Of a stretch of DNA of 38,115 nucleotides, positions 7,161-15,457 are shown one piece after another. Under the pieces are notes generated by a model. The model was not told the DNA's origin, did no database searches, and saw only the letters and a list, made by a program, of their open reading frames with translations. This stretch comes from Clostridia bacterium (GTDB lineage Bacteria; Bacillota_A; Clostridia; Christensenellales; Aristaeellaceae), in the NCBI GenBank assembly GCA_017525805.1, contig JAFXSH010000162.1, positions 1 through 38,115 of the forward strand. The letters are read 5' to 3'. A program made the translations under genes and the position numbers. Within the stretch, counting starts at the first letter, position 1; the number at the start of each line of letters is the position of its first letter.

Positions 7161-8876
7161 ATGATGGGCTACAAAGAAGAATACCAGCGCTGGCTGGAAA
7201 TGTTCGCAAACGACGCGGAAACCATTGAAGAATTAAAGGGCATCGCGGGCGACGAAAAAGAAATCGAGGACCGGTTTTATACCGAGCTGGCTTTCGGCAC
7301 GGCGGGCCTGCGCGGCGTGCTGGGCATGGGCACCAACCGGATGAACGTGTACAACGTGCGCCGGGCCACCATGGGCGTCGCCAAGTACCTGATCGCCCAG
7401 GGCGTGCAGGATCAGGGCGTGGCCATCGCCTACGACAGCCGCATCAAGAGCGACGTATTCGCCAAGGAAACCGCGCTGACCTTAGCCGCGGCGGGCGTGA
7501 AAGCCTATCTGTTCGACGCCCTGCGCCCCGTGCCGGTACTTTCCTACACCGTGCGGCATTTGGGCTGCGCGGCGGGCGTGGTGATCACCGCCAGCCACAA
7601 TCCCCCCCAGTACAACGGCTATAAGGTGTACGCAGCCGACGGCGCCCAGCTGGGCCCCGAAGCCGCCGACGCCGTGACCGATTACATCCGTTCCCTCAAT
7701 TACACCGACTGCCTGCCCATGGACGAGAAGGAAGCCCTGGATAAGGGCCTGCTCAGGATCATCGGCAACAAGGAAGTAGACGACGATTATATCGCCATGA
7801 TCAAGACCCTGGCCCAGCGGCCCGAACTGCTGGCCGCCCGGGGCAAGGACCTGAACATCGTTTATACCCCCCTCCACGGCTCCGGCAACGTGCCGGTGCA
7901 GCGCCTGCTGAAGGAATTAGGCGTCCATTACACTGTGGTGCCCGAGCAGGAAAAGCCCGACGGGCATTTCCCCACCGTGAAGGCCCCCAATCCCGAAGAC
8001 CCCAACGCCTTCACCCTGGCCATCCCGCTGGCCCAGAAGGTGGGCGCCACCGTGGTGTTCGGCACCGACCCCGACTGCGACCGTTTGGGCGCGGCGGTAC
8101 AGGACGGCGAGGGCGTGTTCCATACCCTCACCGGCAACCAGATCGCCTGCCTGATGCTGCATCACATCCTGTCCAGTAAGAAGGAAAAGGGCACGCTGCC
8201 CGCAAACGGCGCGGCGGTGAAATCCGTGGTGTCCACCGAGCTGGCCCGGGCCATCTGCGACGATTACGGCGTGGCCCTGTACGAAGTGCTCACCGGCTTC
8301 AAGTTCATCGGCGAAAAGATTCAGCAATTCCAGGAGACCGGCAGCAACACCTTCCTGTTCGGCTTTGAAGAATCCTTCGGATACTTAAGCGGCACCCAGG
8401 TGCGCGACAAGGACGGCGTGAATGCCTCCCTGCTGCTGTGCGAAGCGGTGTGCGCCGCCGCCGAACGGGGCGAAACCCTGTACGACACTTTGCAGAAGCT
8501 GTACCAGAAGTACGGCTACTTCAAGGAAAAGAGCATCTCCGTCACCCTGCCCGGCAAGGACGGCGTGGCCAAGATCGCGGGCATTATGTCCAATATCCGG
8601 GAAAACCCGCCCAAGGAAGTGGCGGGCCTCAAGGTGCTGGGCATCCGGGACTTCAAGGCCGGCAAACGCACCGCGGGCGGCAAGGAAGAAGCCCTCGATT
8701 ATCCCAAATCCAACGTGCTGTACTACGAGATCGAAAACGGCAACTGGCTCTGCATCCGGCCCAGCGGCACGGAACCCAAGATCAAGCTCTACGTGGCCTC
8801 CCGCGCCGATTCCCAGGCCGCCGTGGACGCCCTGAACGACAAGATGGCCGCCGAAGCGCAGGAATGGATGAAATAA
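7161..8876 (+). CDS. pgcA: phospho-sugar mutase (alpha-phosphoglucomutase type)
   Basis: 571 residues, the usual length for the PgcA/PMM-PGM family. It interconverts glucose-1-phosphate and glucose-6-phosphate in the cytosol. Visible motifs are the active-site phosphoserine loop TASHNPP (S145), the metal loop GTDPDCDR (D303, D305, D307), the sugar-binding loop GFEESFGYLSG near residue 395, and the phosphate-binding RPSGTEPKIK near the C-terminus. ATG codons at 7161 and 7164 are both possible; AAAGGGG fits either. It is transcribed alone from the promoter at 7099-7127. The amylosucrase-like enzyme further on would also feed glucan metabolism, though no linkage is shown. Confidence 0.95.
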   Translation: MMGYKEEYQRWLEMFANDAETIEELKGIAGDEKEIEDRFYTELAFGTAGLRGVLGMGTNRMNVYNVRRATMGVAKYLIAQGVQDQGVAIAYDSRIKSDVFAKETALTLAAAGVKAYLFDALRPVPVLSYTVRHLGCAAGVVITASHNPPQYNGYKVYAADGAQLGPEAADAVTDYIRSLNYTDCLPMDEKEALDKGLLRIIGNKEVDDDYIAMIKTLAQRPELLAARGKDLNIVYTPLHGSGNVPVQRLLKELGVHYTVVPEQEKPDGHFPTVKAPNPEDPNAFTLAIPLAQKVGATVVFGTDPDCDRLGAAVQDGEGVFHTLTGNQIACLMLHHILSSKKEKGTLPANGAAVKSVVSTELARAICDDYGVALYEVLTGFKFIGEKIQQFQETGSNTFLFGFEESFGYLSGTQVRDKDGVNASLLLCEAVCAAAERGETLYDTLQKLYQKYGYFKEKSISVTLPGKDGVAKIAGIMSNIRENPPKEVAGLKVLGIRDFKAGKRTAGGKEEALDYPKSNVLYYEIENGNWLCIRPSGTEPKIKLYVASRADSQAAVDALNDKMAAEAQEWMK

Positions 8877-8925
8877 AAAAATGTTTTCACCGCCGATGAA
8901 ATTCTGTCCGCAGGCTCAATAGTCG

Positions 8926-8949
8926 CAACTCCCCTTCATGGGGAGGTTG
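8926..8949 (+). terminator. hairpin after the phosphosugar mutase
   Basis: Stem caac-tcccc / gggga-ggttg with a one-base bulge, followed by TTCCTTTT. Fifty bases after the stop codon. Confidence 0.5.
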
Positions 8950-8969
8950 TTCCTTTTCGCCTGATCTCA

Positions 8970-9007
8970 GCCCTGACATGATATCCGCCACTGGCGGATG
9001 TCAGGGC
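8970..9007. other. strong bulged hairpin of unknown role
   Basis: A 10-bp outer stem (8970-8979 with 8998-9007) and a 6-bp inner stem (8985-8990 with 8992-8997), with a 5-nt bulge on one side and a single-base loop. No T-run follows. The 319-bp gap 8877-9195 holds this, the hairpins at 8926 and 9131, and no coding frame I can support. Confidence 0.45.
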
Positions 9008-9130
9008 TTCGTCCACAGGCGGTCATCGGCGGTTCGTCCCCTTCCGAGAAAGCCATAAAAGAAACGAATTATTCCAAATAATCACATGCTGCGCACTGGT
9101 AAGACCAGATAAACCGTATCATAAAAACAG

Positions 9131-9169
9131 CCGGAAGGGGCAATCAAGCTCCTTCCGGTCTCTCTTTTT
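9131..9169. terminator. bidirectional terminator between pgcA and the nucleoside phosphorylase
   Basis: An 11-bp stem (9131-9141 with 9148-9158, one G-U) and AATCAA loop, followed by TCTCTCTTTTT on the plus strand. On the minus strand an A-rich flank gives a TTTTTA tail, so it can also end the six-gene leftward operon. Confidence 0.8.
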
Positions 9170-9195
9170 GGGGCGTTATACTATTATTCTCAGTA

Positions 9196-9957
9196 TTATT
9201 TTGTGACGGCATACGCCAACTCGATGGCGATGTCAAAGTGTCCCGCGTCGTGCTGGGTGCCCGCGATTTCGCCTTCTTTGCGGCGCGCGTCCCACTTCGG
9301 CGCGTCCAGCAGATCGCCGGAGGTAAAGAACATGTACAGGTTCAGATCCCGGAAATCGCACAGGGCTTGGAGCGCGGCGCACTCCATTTCCACGGAAACG
9401 CAGCCGTCGGCCTTGCGCTTTTCAAAGTTGGCGCGGGTCTCCCGGTAAAAAGCGTCCGTGGTCCAGGTTTTGCCCAGCACGCAGGGAATGCCGTTTTCCT
9501 TCATGAACCGGGCTACTGTTTCCGCGTTTTTCACGGTGATCCAATCGGCCGCGGGAGCGTAATGGTAGCTGGTGCCCTCGTCCCGGTAGGCTTCCGTGGG
9601 GATCATCACCTTGCCGTGGGCGATTTCCTTGTTGAGGCATCCGGCCCCGCCGAACACGATATACTTGTCCGTCCGCAGCACGTTCCTGCTGTCCTCCACC
9701 GTGCCCACGCAGGCGGGCGCGCCTACGTAGGTTTTGTAAAACCCGAACTGCTTCCCCTTGTAATCGATCCGGTACACAGGCGTTTCCCCCGTAGCGAACC
9801 AGAAGGAACCGACGCGCTCGCAGGGATAATTTTTCAGCACAAACTGCTCGATCTGCCAGGAAAAGGTGAGGATGCAGGCGTCTACCTTTGGCGCGTTTTC
9901 GCTGACGGCCGGTTGGATGATGGCCGGGGATTGGTTATCAAAAGCGTCGGTGATCAT
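9196..9957 (-). CDS. nucleoside phosphorylase family protein
   Basis: 253 residues with the PNP/UDP-phosphorylase fold. The phosphate-binding region YVGAPACVGTVED and strand VFGGAGCL are near the middle. The ribose-binding motif SVEMECAAL is near residue 200, and TSGDLLDAP replaces the usual base-side SD motif. It would phosphorolyse a nucleoside to base and ribose-1-phosphate, most like uridine/purine phosphorylases, in the cytosol. The N-terminal 30 residues (MITDAFDNQSPAIIQPAVSE) are polar and longer than the core fold. Last gene of the six-gene operon; its start overlaps the ridA stop by 4 bp. In this context the substrate might be a nucleotide-sugar breakdown product, which is inference. 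Confidence 0.85.
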   Translation of the reverse strand: MITDAFDNQSPAIIQPAVSENAPKVDACILTFSWQIEQFVLKNYPCERVGSFWFATGETPVYRIDYKGKQFGFYKTYVGAPACVGTVEDSRNVLRTDKYIVFGGAGCLNKEIAHGKVMIPTEAYRDEGTSYHYAPAADWITVKNAETVARFMKENGIPCVLGKTWTTDAFYRETRANFEKRKADGCVSVEMECAALQALCDFRDLNLYMFFTSGDLLDAPKWDARRKEGEIAGTQHDAGHFDIAIELAYAVTK

Positions 9958-10334
9958 GCCTTGCCCACCTCGGCTACCGCTTCGATCTCCACCAGCGCGC
10001 CCTTGGGGAGGGCGGCCACCTCCACGCAGCTGCGAGCGGGTTTTCCGGTGAAATACCGTTCATAGATCGCGTTAAACACGGCGAAATCGGACATGCGCCG
10101 CAAGAAGCAGGTGGTTTTCACCACATTTTCCAGGCCGCTGCCCGCCGCTTCCAGCACGGCTTTCAGGTTCTTGATCGCCTGCTCCGTCTGGGTCTCAATG
10201 CTATCCCCCGCCAGCGCCCCGGTCTGTGGGTTCAGGGCGATTTGGCCGGAGGTATACACCATGCCGTTCACCGCCATAGCCTGGGAATAAGGGCCGATGG
10301 CCGCGGGGGCGTTTTCTGTATGGATAAGCTTCAT
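9954..10334 (-). CDS. ridA: RidA family enamine/imine deaminase
   Basis: 126 residues, typical RidA (YjgF/YER057c/UK114) length. It hydrolyses reactive enamine or imine intermediates made by PLP enzymes, acting as a cytosolic trimer. Conserved features are GPYSQA near residue 14, SGQIALNP near 29, the active-site R101 in ARSCVEV and E117 in LVEIEAV. A longer in-frame extension to 10427 exists, but AAGGAGA lies just upstream of the ATG at 10332-10334 and homology starts there. It overlaps the phosphorylase gene by 4 bp. Presence in this operon suggests that a dehydratase or deaminase intermediate arises in the pathway. Confidence 0.93.
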   Translation of the reverse strand: MKLIHTENAPAAIGPYSQAMAVNGMVYTSGQIALNPQTGALAGDSIETQTEQAIKNLKAVLEAAGSGLENVVKTTCFLRRMSDFAVFNAIYERYFTGKPARSCVEVAALPKGALVEIEAVAEVGKA

Positions 10335-10385
10335 TATCTTTCTCCTTCTCGTAATATGATCGTGATGCTGAAATATGGAGAGGAA

Positions 10386-10409
10386 GCACCCTTCTATCCC
10401 GGAGGGTGC
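10386..10409 (-). other. small hairpin between M20 and ridA genes
   Basis: 7-bp stem GCACCCT/AGGGTGC (10386-10392 with 10403-10409) in the 89-bp gap of the operon, without a T-run. Possible mRNA processing or partial attenuation element. Confidence 0.35.
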
Positions 10410-10423
10410 GCGGGAGAAAAAAC

Positions 10424-11617
10424 TCATTTCAGCCCCGGTACGCCGTGCATGTTATCCAATACGAACTGAACGAACAGCCGCACGCCGGTTTCCATGCCGC
10501 TTTCCTCCACATCCCAGTCGCAGGTATGGGCGGGCTTATTGAAGCCCTTTTCGTCGTTGCGCAGGCCCAGGCCGAAGAGCAGTCCGGGCTTTTTTTGTTC
10601 GTAATAGGCGAAATCTTCCCCGCCGGGGGAGGGTTCCAGGGGCAGGCAAAAGCCCGGCCCGCCCACCTTTTCGGCAGATTTCACAAAGGCTTCGTACATA
10701 TGCGCGTCGTTGTACGCCGGGGGCAGGGGATCGTCGGAGAATTCCAGTTCGTATTCCCCCCGCATATCCTCGCACACGGTTTTGACCAGCCGGTGAATGC
10801 GCTCCCGCGCCCAATTCATGGTGCTTTCCTTGAAGCAGCGCACGCTGCCGGTCATTTCGCATCGATCAGCGTTGGCGGAGATGGTATTGCCCGCGTGCAT
10901 GGTGCAGACGGAGAAAACCACGGTATCGAAGGGATCGGTTTCCCGGGAGAGCATCATTTGAATGCCATCGTAAATCTTCACCGCCATGGCCAAAGCGTCG
11001 ATGCCCCGGTGAGGGGAAGCCACGTGCACCGCCCGCCCCTTGGTGACGATCTTGAAGCGGGCGGTGGAGGCGTTGGTGATGCCCGCGCGGCAGGAGGGCC
11101 GGGGCGTGGGATCGTTGCAGTTCACATGGCACATGATAATGCAGTCGATATCGTCCATCACGCCATGCTCGCACAGGGTTTTGGCCCCGCTGGGCCGGGT
11201 TTCCTCGCTGGGCTGGAAGATCAGCCGCACCCGGCAGTCGATCTGGTCCCGGATGGCGTAGAGGGCCTTGCAGGTGCCGATGAGCATGGCGGTGTGGGTG
11301 TCGTGGCCGCAGGCGTGCATGACGCCGGGGATTTGGGAACGGTAGGGCTTATCCTCGTTCTTTTCCTGAATGGGCAGGGCGTCCATATCCCCCCGGATGC
11401 CGATGGTGAAGCCCGTTTTTTCCGGGTTCACGGTAGCCACGATGGTGTTGCGCCCGTATTTTTCGAATTCGTAGGGAATGCCGATCAAGTCCAGCTCCCG
11501 CCGCACCAAAGCGGTGGTGCGGTCCAAATCCCAGCCCAATTCAGGGTGCATATGCAATTCCCGCCGGATACGGACCAGCATATCCTGATCCACGGGGCAG
11601 TGCAGCGCGGCGATCAT
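10424..11617 (-). CDS. M20 family metallo-amidohydrolase
   Basis: 397 residues of the M20D type (hippurate/N-acyl-amino-acid hydrolases and N-acetyl-diaminopimelate deacetylase relatives). Motifs: IRGDMDALPI near residue 77, the metal site HACGHDTHTAML, the catalytic Glu pair in PSEETRP, the metal histidine in MCHVNCN, and the C-terminal GGEDFAYY. These support two divalent metals and cleavage of an amide bond in the cytosol. The start overlaps the ceramidase-like gene by 4 bp. Next to a GlcNAc-kinase-like protein and a ceramidase-like amidase it may remove an acyl or aminoacyl group from a sugar or peptide conjugate; the exact substrate is unknown. Confidence 0.9.
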   Translation of the reverse strand: MIAALHCPVDQDMLVRIRRELHMHPELGWDLDRTTALVRRELDLIGIPYEFEKYGRNTIVATVNPEKTGFTIGIRGDMDALPIQEKNEDKPYRSQIPGVMHACGHDTHTAMLIGTCKALYAIRDQIDCRVRLIFQPSEETRPSGAKTLCEHGVMDDIDCIIMCHVNCNDPTPRPSCRAGITNASTARFKIVTKGRAVHVASPHRGIDALAMAVKIYDGIQMMLSRETDPFDTVVFSVCTMHAGNTISANADRCEMTGSVRCFKESTMNWARERIHRLVKTVCEDMRGEYELEFSDDPLPPAYNDAHMYEAFVKSAEKVGGPGFCLPLEPSPGGEDFAYYEQKKPGLLFGLGLRNDEKGFNKPAHTCDWDVEESGMETGVRLFVQFVLDNMHGVPGLK

Positions 11618-12864
11618 GGTTTATCCACCTCTTTCAGCGCGTTCTTGAGCTTTTCTCCCAAATCTTCCCCTAACCGCTCCGCCTCGCCCCGCAGGGTGGG
11701 GATGCGGCGGTAAAGGAAAAAGGCATCTTTGGAGGCATACGACCCCCGGTCGTAATCGTCCATAGTGGGAAGATACCCGAGCATTTCTTCCGCGCAGCCC
11801 AAAACCAGGGCGTCATCGCCGCCCAGGGCCTTGCGGATCAGCATGCCAGTGAGGGTGTAGGTCTCAAAGGGCAGCGCGGCGATCATCACGCCGCCCAAAA
11901 CCAGATACCGGGCGTGGAATGCTTCTTCCATCCTATTCGGGTCATAGGTTTCCAGCATTTCCTGTTCCCAGGCCCGGGCCACCCGCCCGCCCCCCGGCGG
12001 GTCGGTTTCTTTTTCGTTGGCCGCGTCGGTCATGCGGCGGATATCCTCGGGGGTTAAAGACTGCAAGCGCAGGCTTGCTTCCACCTGGCCGCCGGAAACG
12101 GTGAGGGGCAGGGAAACGCCGTCCCCCGCCATTCCCTGGCAGATGGTGTCCGCAAAGCCCTGCAAACGGGCGGGCCGTTCCTCCTGGGCGCAGCGGATGG
12201 GGTCGATATCCCCGCAGGCCCCGTTCATGTACAGGGCTTTGAAGCCCTTTTCCTCCAATTCCGCGCACACCCTGCCCGGATAATCGGCGGATATGCCCCG
12301 GATATTGCCCTGGCACACCGCGTGACAGGCGTAAGATGCCAGGACCATGGGCGGAGCGTCCCGCCTGCTGACGCGGAAAAAGCGCGTCTGACCGTCCACC
12401 GGGTTTTCCGCGCAGGCCCGGTTATAGGCCCACTGTTTTCGGATAGGCGCCCGGAAAAAGCGCAGACTGGTCACTTCTTTGAGGTCGTCCAATGCGGCGC
12501 TGCAGGCGTCCGCGATCTTGCCCGGTACGGTGCAGGTATAATCCGGGCTTACATTTCCGCAGCCCCCGTGGTACTTCATGGCGGGGCCCGTGTGGGTATG
12601 AATGCTCACCAGCGTGATATGATCGGAAGGAATACCGCAGTCTCTCAGCAAAGCTGCTTCCACATCATGAACGATTTCTTTGCTTAGGCCTAAACAATCG
12701 CAGGAGGCCAAAATATACCGTTCCCCGTCCTGCTCAAAGGCCGCCGCCCGGACGTACAGCGGGTCCAGCACCTTGTCCGCCGTGCGGCGCAGATAATAGC
12801 CGTACCCTGCCAGCTCCACCCCCAAAGGCGGAGTGATTTCCACTTTCCCGAATCCAACTCGCAT
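11614..12864 (-). CDS. neutral ceramidase-like hydrolase, cytosolic
   Basis: 416 residues matching the N-terminal domain of neutral/alkaline ceramidase. Motifs: the start VGFGKVEITPPLGVELAGYG, the zinc-binding SIHTHTGPAM near residue 90, the histidine strand SYACHAVCQGN near 175, and NGACGDIDP near 213, which corresponds to the NGAQGD motif of true ceramidases. It lacks a signal peptide and the C-terminal Ig-like domain of secreted ceramidases (about 650 residues), so sphingolipid cleavage is doubtful; a soluble N-acyl substrate is more likely. It lies 12 bp after the SIS gene and overlaps the M20 gene by 4 bp. Bacterial members often sit in sugar catabolic clusters. Confidence 0.85.
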   Translation of the reverse strand: MRVGFGKVEITPPLGVELAGYGYYLRRTADKVLDPLYVRAAAFEQDGERYILASCDCLGLSKEIVHDVEAALLRDCGIPSDHITLVSIHTHTGPAMKYHGGCGNVSPDYTCTVPGKIADACSAALDDLKEVTSLRFFRAPIRKQWAYNRACAENPVDGQTRFFRVSRRDAPPMVLASYACHAVCQGNIRGISADYPGRVCAELEEKGFKALYMNGACGDIDPIRCAQEERPARLQGFADTICQGMAGDGVSLPLTVSGGQVEASLRLQSLTPEDIRRMTDAANEKETDPPGGGRVARAWEQEMLETYDPNRMEEAFHARYLVLGGVMIAALPFETYTLTGMLIRKALGGDDALVLGCAEEMLGYLPTMDDYDRGSYASKDAFFLYRRIPTLRGEAERLGEDLGEKLKNALKEVDKP

Positions 12865-12876
12865 GGAATCATCTCC

Positions 12877-13611
12877 TTATAAAGCCGGTATATGTCCCTT
12901 GTATTTTTCCAAATAGGCGGCGTTGATGGCATCGCCCCCGTCGATGTTGCTGGAAGCGAAATATTCGATGTCCTGTCCCCGCTCCCGGGCGATTTCCTCC
13001 ACCCGGCACACAATGGCCTGGAGCAGCGCCGCGCCCACCGCCGTGGACGTGGGCCCCACCATGCGGCCTCCCGTTCCGGCCACGCAGGCATCGCCCAGCA
13101 CGCCCATATTGTCCAGCGTAAGGTCCGCCGCCTCAAACAGCCGCAGGCGCAGGGCGTTCCGCGGGCTGACGGCGGAGGAATGCTTCATATTGGTCAGGGC
13201 GATCACAAAAGCTCCCTTTTCCCGGCAGGCCACGGCCATTTCCACCGGCACGGCGTTGCGCCCGGAATTGGAGGTGATCAGCACCGTGTCCCCCGCTTTC
13301 ACGGGGTACTTTTGCAGCAGTTCCGCTGCCAGGCCTTCCTTCCGCTCCCATTCCGAGCTTTCGCTGGCGGAGATATGCAGCATGAGCCTTTCATCCAGCA
13401 TGGGGCACACCCGCACCAGGCCCCCCGCCCGGTAAAAGATCTCCAGGGCCAGCAGGTGGCCGTGGCCGGTGCCGAAGGTGTACAGCGTGCCCCCTGACAG
13501 CACCGTATCGGCGATCCTTTGGGCGGCGGTTTCGATGGCTTCCGCCTGTTCGGTGAACGCCCGGTTCAGCATATCCCGCAAAAGATGATAATAGCGATCC
13601 TGCGCAGGCAT
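12877..13611 (-). CDS. SIS domain phosphosugar-binding protein (UPF0309-like)
   Basis: 244 residues, almost all one SIS domain. A helical N-terminus is followed by GGTLYTFGTGHGHLLALEIFYRAGG, the first phosphosugar loop with Ser/Thr-Gly residues, and by TSNSGRNAVPVEMA near residue 112, the second loop. The GTGHGH form is typical of the UPF0309 group. SIS proteins isomerise, bind or cleave the ether of phosphosugars (compare MurQ, GmhA). Three bases separate its ATG from the kinase stop, so it is tightly coupled to the GlcNAc-kinase-like gene and likely acts on that kinase's product. Cytosolic; reaction not proven. Confidence 0.87.
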   Translation of the reverse strand: MPAQDRYYHLLRDMLNRAFTEQAEAIETAAQRIADTVLSGGTLYTFGTGHGHLLALEIFYRAGGLVRVCPMLDERLMLHISASESSEWERKEGLAAELLQKYPVKAGDTVLITSNSGRNAVPVEMAVACREKGAFVIALTNMKHSSAVSPRNALRLRLFEAADLTLDNMGVLGDACVAGTGGRMVGPTSTAVGAALLQAIVCRVEEIARERGQDIEYFASSNIDGGDAINAAYLEKYKGHIPAL

Positions 13612-13614
13612 GGT

Positions 13615-14601
13615 TTACTTTTCCCCCTTTGTTTCCGTCAATTTTTCATAAGTCTTTTTTAAATTCGCAAGCCTTTCGGCGTTCAGCGTTCCCAAATGCT
13701 TAAAGCCCCGGATCACCGCGCCGATTTCCGGGGGATATTCCGGCTCCACGATGCGGATGTTCCGCCCGGGCAGGCGCTGAGACAATGCATCGGCAAAATA
13801 CTGCCGGGCCAAGGGCTGATGCTGGAAAATGCCGCCGTACAGCCCCACCTTTTCCACCCCCGGCGCATCCTTGAGCAGGGACGCCGCCTGCCAGGCGATC
13901 CCTTGCATTTCATTTTCCAAAATACGCTCCGCTTCCCCTTCGCCGGATTCCGCCAAGGCAAACACCTGACCGGCGAAGCGGGCAACCGTGTCCGGCCCGC
14001 AGACGGGATCATAGATCAGGGCGATCAGGTCCCGAGGTTGCCGAAGGCCAAAATGGGCCAGCGCCCTTTCCCCCAGCCCAGTTTCCGGGCCCGTGCCCTC
14101 CCAATGGCGGATGGCGGCGCGCAGCCCGGCCATGGCGATGCTGTAACCGCTGCCGGGGTCGCCCAACAGATAGCCCCAGCCCCCGGCGGCCCGATAGCCG
14201 CTTCCGTTGCTGAGCAGCGCCATGGAGCCGGTGCCGCAGATGACGATCATGCCCTGCTCCCCGCCGGTCATGCCCTCCAAGGTCATGCAGGCGTCTGATT
14301 CCAAAATCAGGCTTTGGGGATCAAACGCGTCTCCCGCAAAGGCCCGCACTGTGGCTTCGTCCGCCGTGGTATCCAGGGCGGGCATGCCAACGCTGAGCAG
14401 CTCGCACACCCCGCTGCAGGCGGAAAGCAGCGCGTCCGCGATTTCTTTCAAATTGCTTCTGGCGCGCTCCATGCCGATCTGGTAATAATTGATGCCTCCG
14501 CCGCGATAAACCGCCAGCGCGCGGCCGTCTCCGTCCGCCGCCACGCCGATGCTTTTGCTGCCGCCGCCGTCCACGCCGATGATGACCTTCGTTTTTTCCA
14601 T
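13615..14601 (-). CDS. BadF/BadG/BcrA/BcrD ATPase, GlcNAc-kinase-like
   Basis: 328 residues with the ASKHA fold. Phosphate-1 loop GVDGGGSKS near residue 10, second loop CGTGSMALLSNGSG near 123, adenosine-side GWGYLLGDPGSGYSI near 145, and LYGGIFQ near 260. The GDPGSGY signature is characteristic of the N-acetylglucosamine kinase branch rather than of benzoyl-CoA reductase activators. It would phosphorylate an amino sugar with ATP in the cytosol. A longer in-frame start at 14733 is rejected because the promoter at 14636-14664 lies inside that extension and GGAAC/GGAAG precedes the ATG at 14601. First gene of the six-gene operon. Confidence 0.9.
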   Translation of the reverse strand: MEKTKVIIGVDGGGSKSIGVAADGDGRALAVYRGGGINYYQIGMERARSNLKEIADALLSACSGVCELLSVGMPALDTTADEATVRAFAGDAFDPQSLILESDACMTLEGMTGGEQGMIVICGTGSMALLSNGSGYRAAGGWGYLLGDPGSGYSIAMAGLRAAIRHWEGTGPETGLGERALAHFGLRQPRDLIALIYDPVCGPDTVARFAGQVFALAESGEGEAERILENEMQGIAWQAASLLKDAPGVEKVGLYGGIFQHQPLARQYFADALSQRLPGRNIRIVEPEYPPEIGAVIRGFKHLGTLNAERLANLKKTYEKLTETKGEK

Positions 14602-14635
14602 ATGCTTCCGTTCCTGTATCCGTTGATTCAAAGGT

Positions 14636-14664
14636 ATTGTATGCTTTTGCGCGGGCAAAGTCAA
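14636..14664 (-). promoter_or_regulatory. sigma-A promoter of the six-gene operon
   Basis: Minus strand: -35 TTGACT (14659-14664), 17-bp spacer, -10 TACAAT (14636-14641), 35 nt before the kinase ATG. The -35 is only four bases from the T-run of the preceding terminator. Confidence 0.8.
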
Positions 14665-14667
14665 GGC

Positions 14668-14700
14668 AAAAAAGGAGGGCTGCCGCGAAGCAGTCCCCCT
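14668..14700 (-). terminator. terminator of the SH3b-repeat gene
   Basis: Minus strand: stem GGGACTGC/GCAGCCC with a bulged A and TTCGCG loop, followed by CTCCTTTTTT. It sits between the SH3b gene and the kinase promoter. Confidence 0.75.
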
Positions 14701-14749
14701 CTTTTGCCATGGGCGGCCAAGGCCCGCTTTCATGGTCGTTCAGGAATTT

Positions 14750-15457
14750 TCAGAATTTCAGCATGTAGGTGCTCACGTAGCCCTGTACGCCCTCGATTTC
14801 CACCTTGCACCAGTTTTCGCCCTTTTCCAGCACAGTGACCTTTGTGCCCACGGGGTAGGCCTTGATCACTTTGGTTTTCATGCCGGGGTACACGCGGAAG
14901 TTGACCACGCAGCCGCCGTTGATGTTTTTCAGCACAGCCTGAACGGGCGCGGCCAGGGGTTTGGTGTAGGAGGGCGCTTTTTCAGCGGACAGGTAAGCGC
15001 CGGACATGTAGCCCACCAGGCCGCCCACCTTCACCTTATACCAGCCGCCCGCTTTCTGGAGCACGGTGACCGCGGTGCCAACGGGGAAAGAGGTGATGAT
15101 TTGGGCGCAGGTGTTGGGGGCTTTCCGCAGGTTCAGGCCAATGCCGGTGTTGGTGCGCACGTACAGGGTGGTGGCAGCGGCGGAGGTGACAAAGTTCAGG
15201 TACTTGGTCATCATGTAGCCTTCTTTTCCGGCTACCTTCACTTTGCTCCAGGTATCGCCCTTTTCCAGCACTTCGATGCAGGTGCCCGTGGCGTACTGGC
15301 CCAGCACTTTCGCGTCTAAAGAAGCCGTCTGGCGCAGATTCAGCCCGCCGCCCTTCACGGTGGCACATTCGCTGGCCAGGCTGGCGGCAGGCACGGCGAA
15401 GCACAGCAGGCCCGCCAGCGCGGCGCTGAGGATGCGATGGGATTTGCGGTTGTTCAT
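14750..15457 (-). CDS. exported protein with three bacterial SH3 repeats
   Basis: 235 residues. A signal peptide (about 1-29) with basic start MNNRKSHRI, hydrophobic core LSAALAGLLCFAV and AxA-type site is followed by three SH3b repeats (about 32-90, 97-158, 173-235). Each has the LNLR/NFR turn, a VTVLEKG(D/E)xW strand and a closing GYM/GYV strand. There is no catalytic domain, so it is probably a wall-binding or scaffold protein outside the membrane. The start at 15457 is set by AAAGGAGG upstream; a longer frame to 15544 lacks a site. Its leader contains small inverted repeats (15491-15502, 15518-15536). Confidence 0.88.
   Translation of the reverse strand: MNNRKSHRILSAALAGLLCFAVPAASLASECATVKGGGLNLRQTASLDAKVLGQYATGTCIEVLEKGDTWSKVKVAGKEGYMMTKYLNFVTSAAATTLYVRTNTGIGLNLRKAPNTCAQIITSFPVGTAVTVLQKAGGWYKVKVGGLVGYMSGAYLSAEKAPSYTKPLAAPVQAVLKNINGGCVVNFRVYPGMKTKVIKAYPVGTKVTVLEKGENWCKVEIEGVQGYVSTYMLKF

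Noticed and set aside
10406..11713. 435-codon plus-strand frame opposite the M20 gene
   Set aside because: Antisense shadow with no homology; the opposite strand has all M20 motifs.
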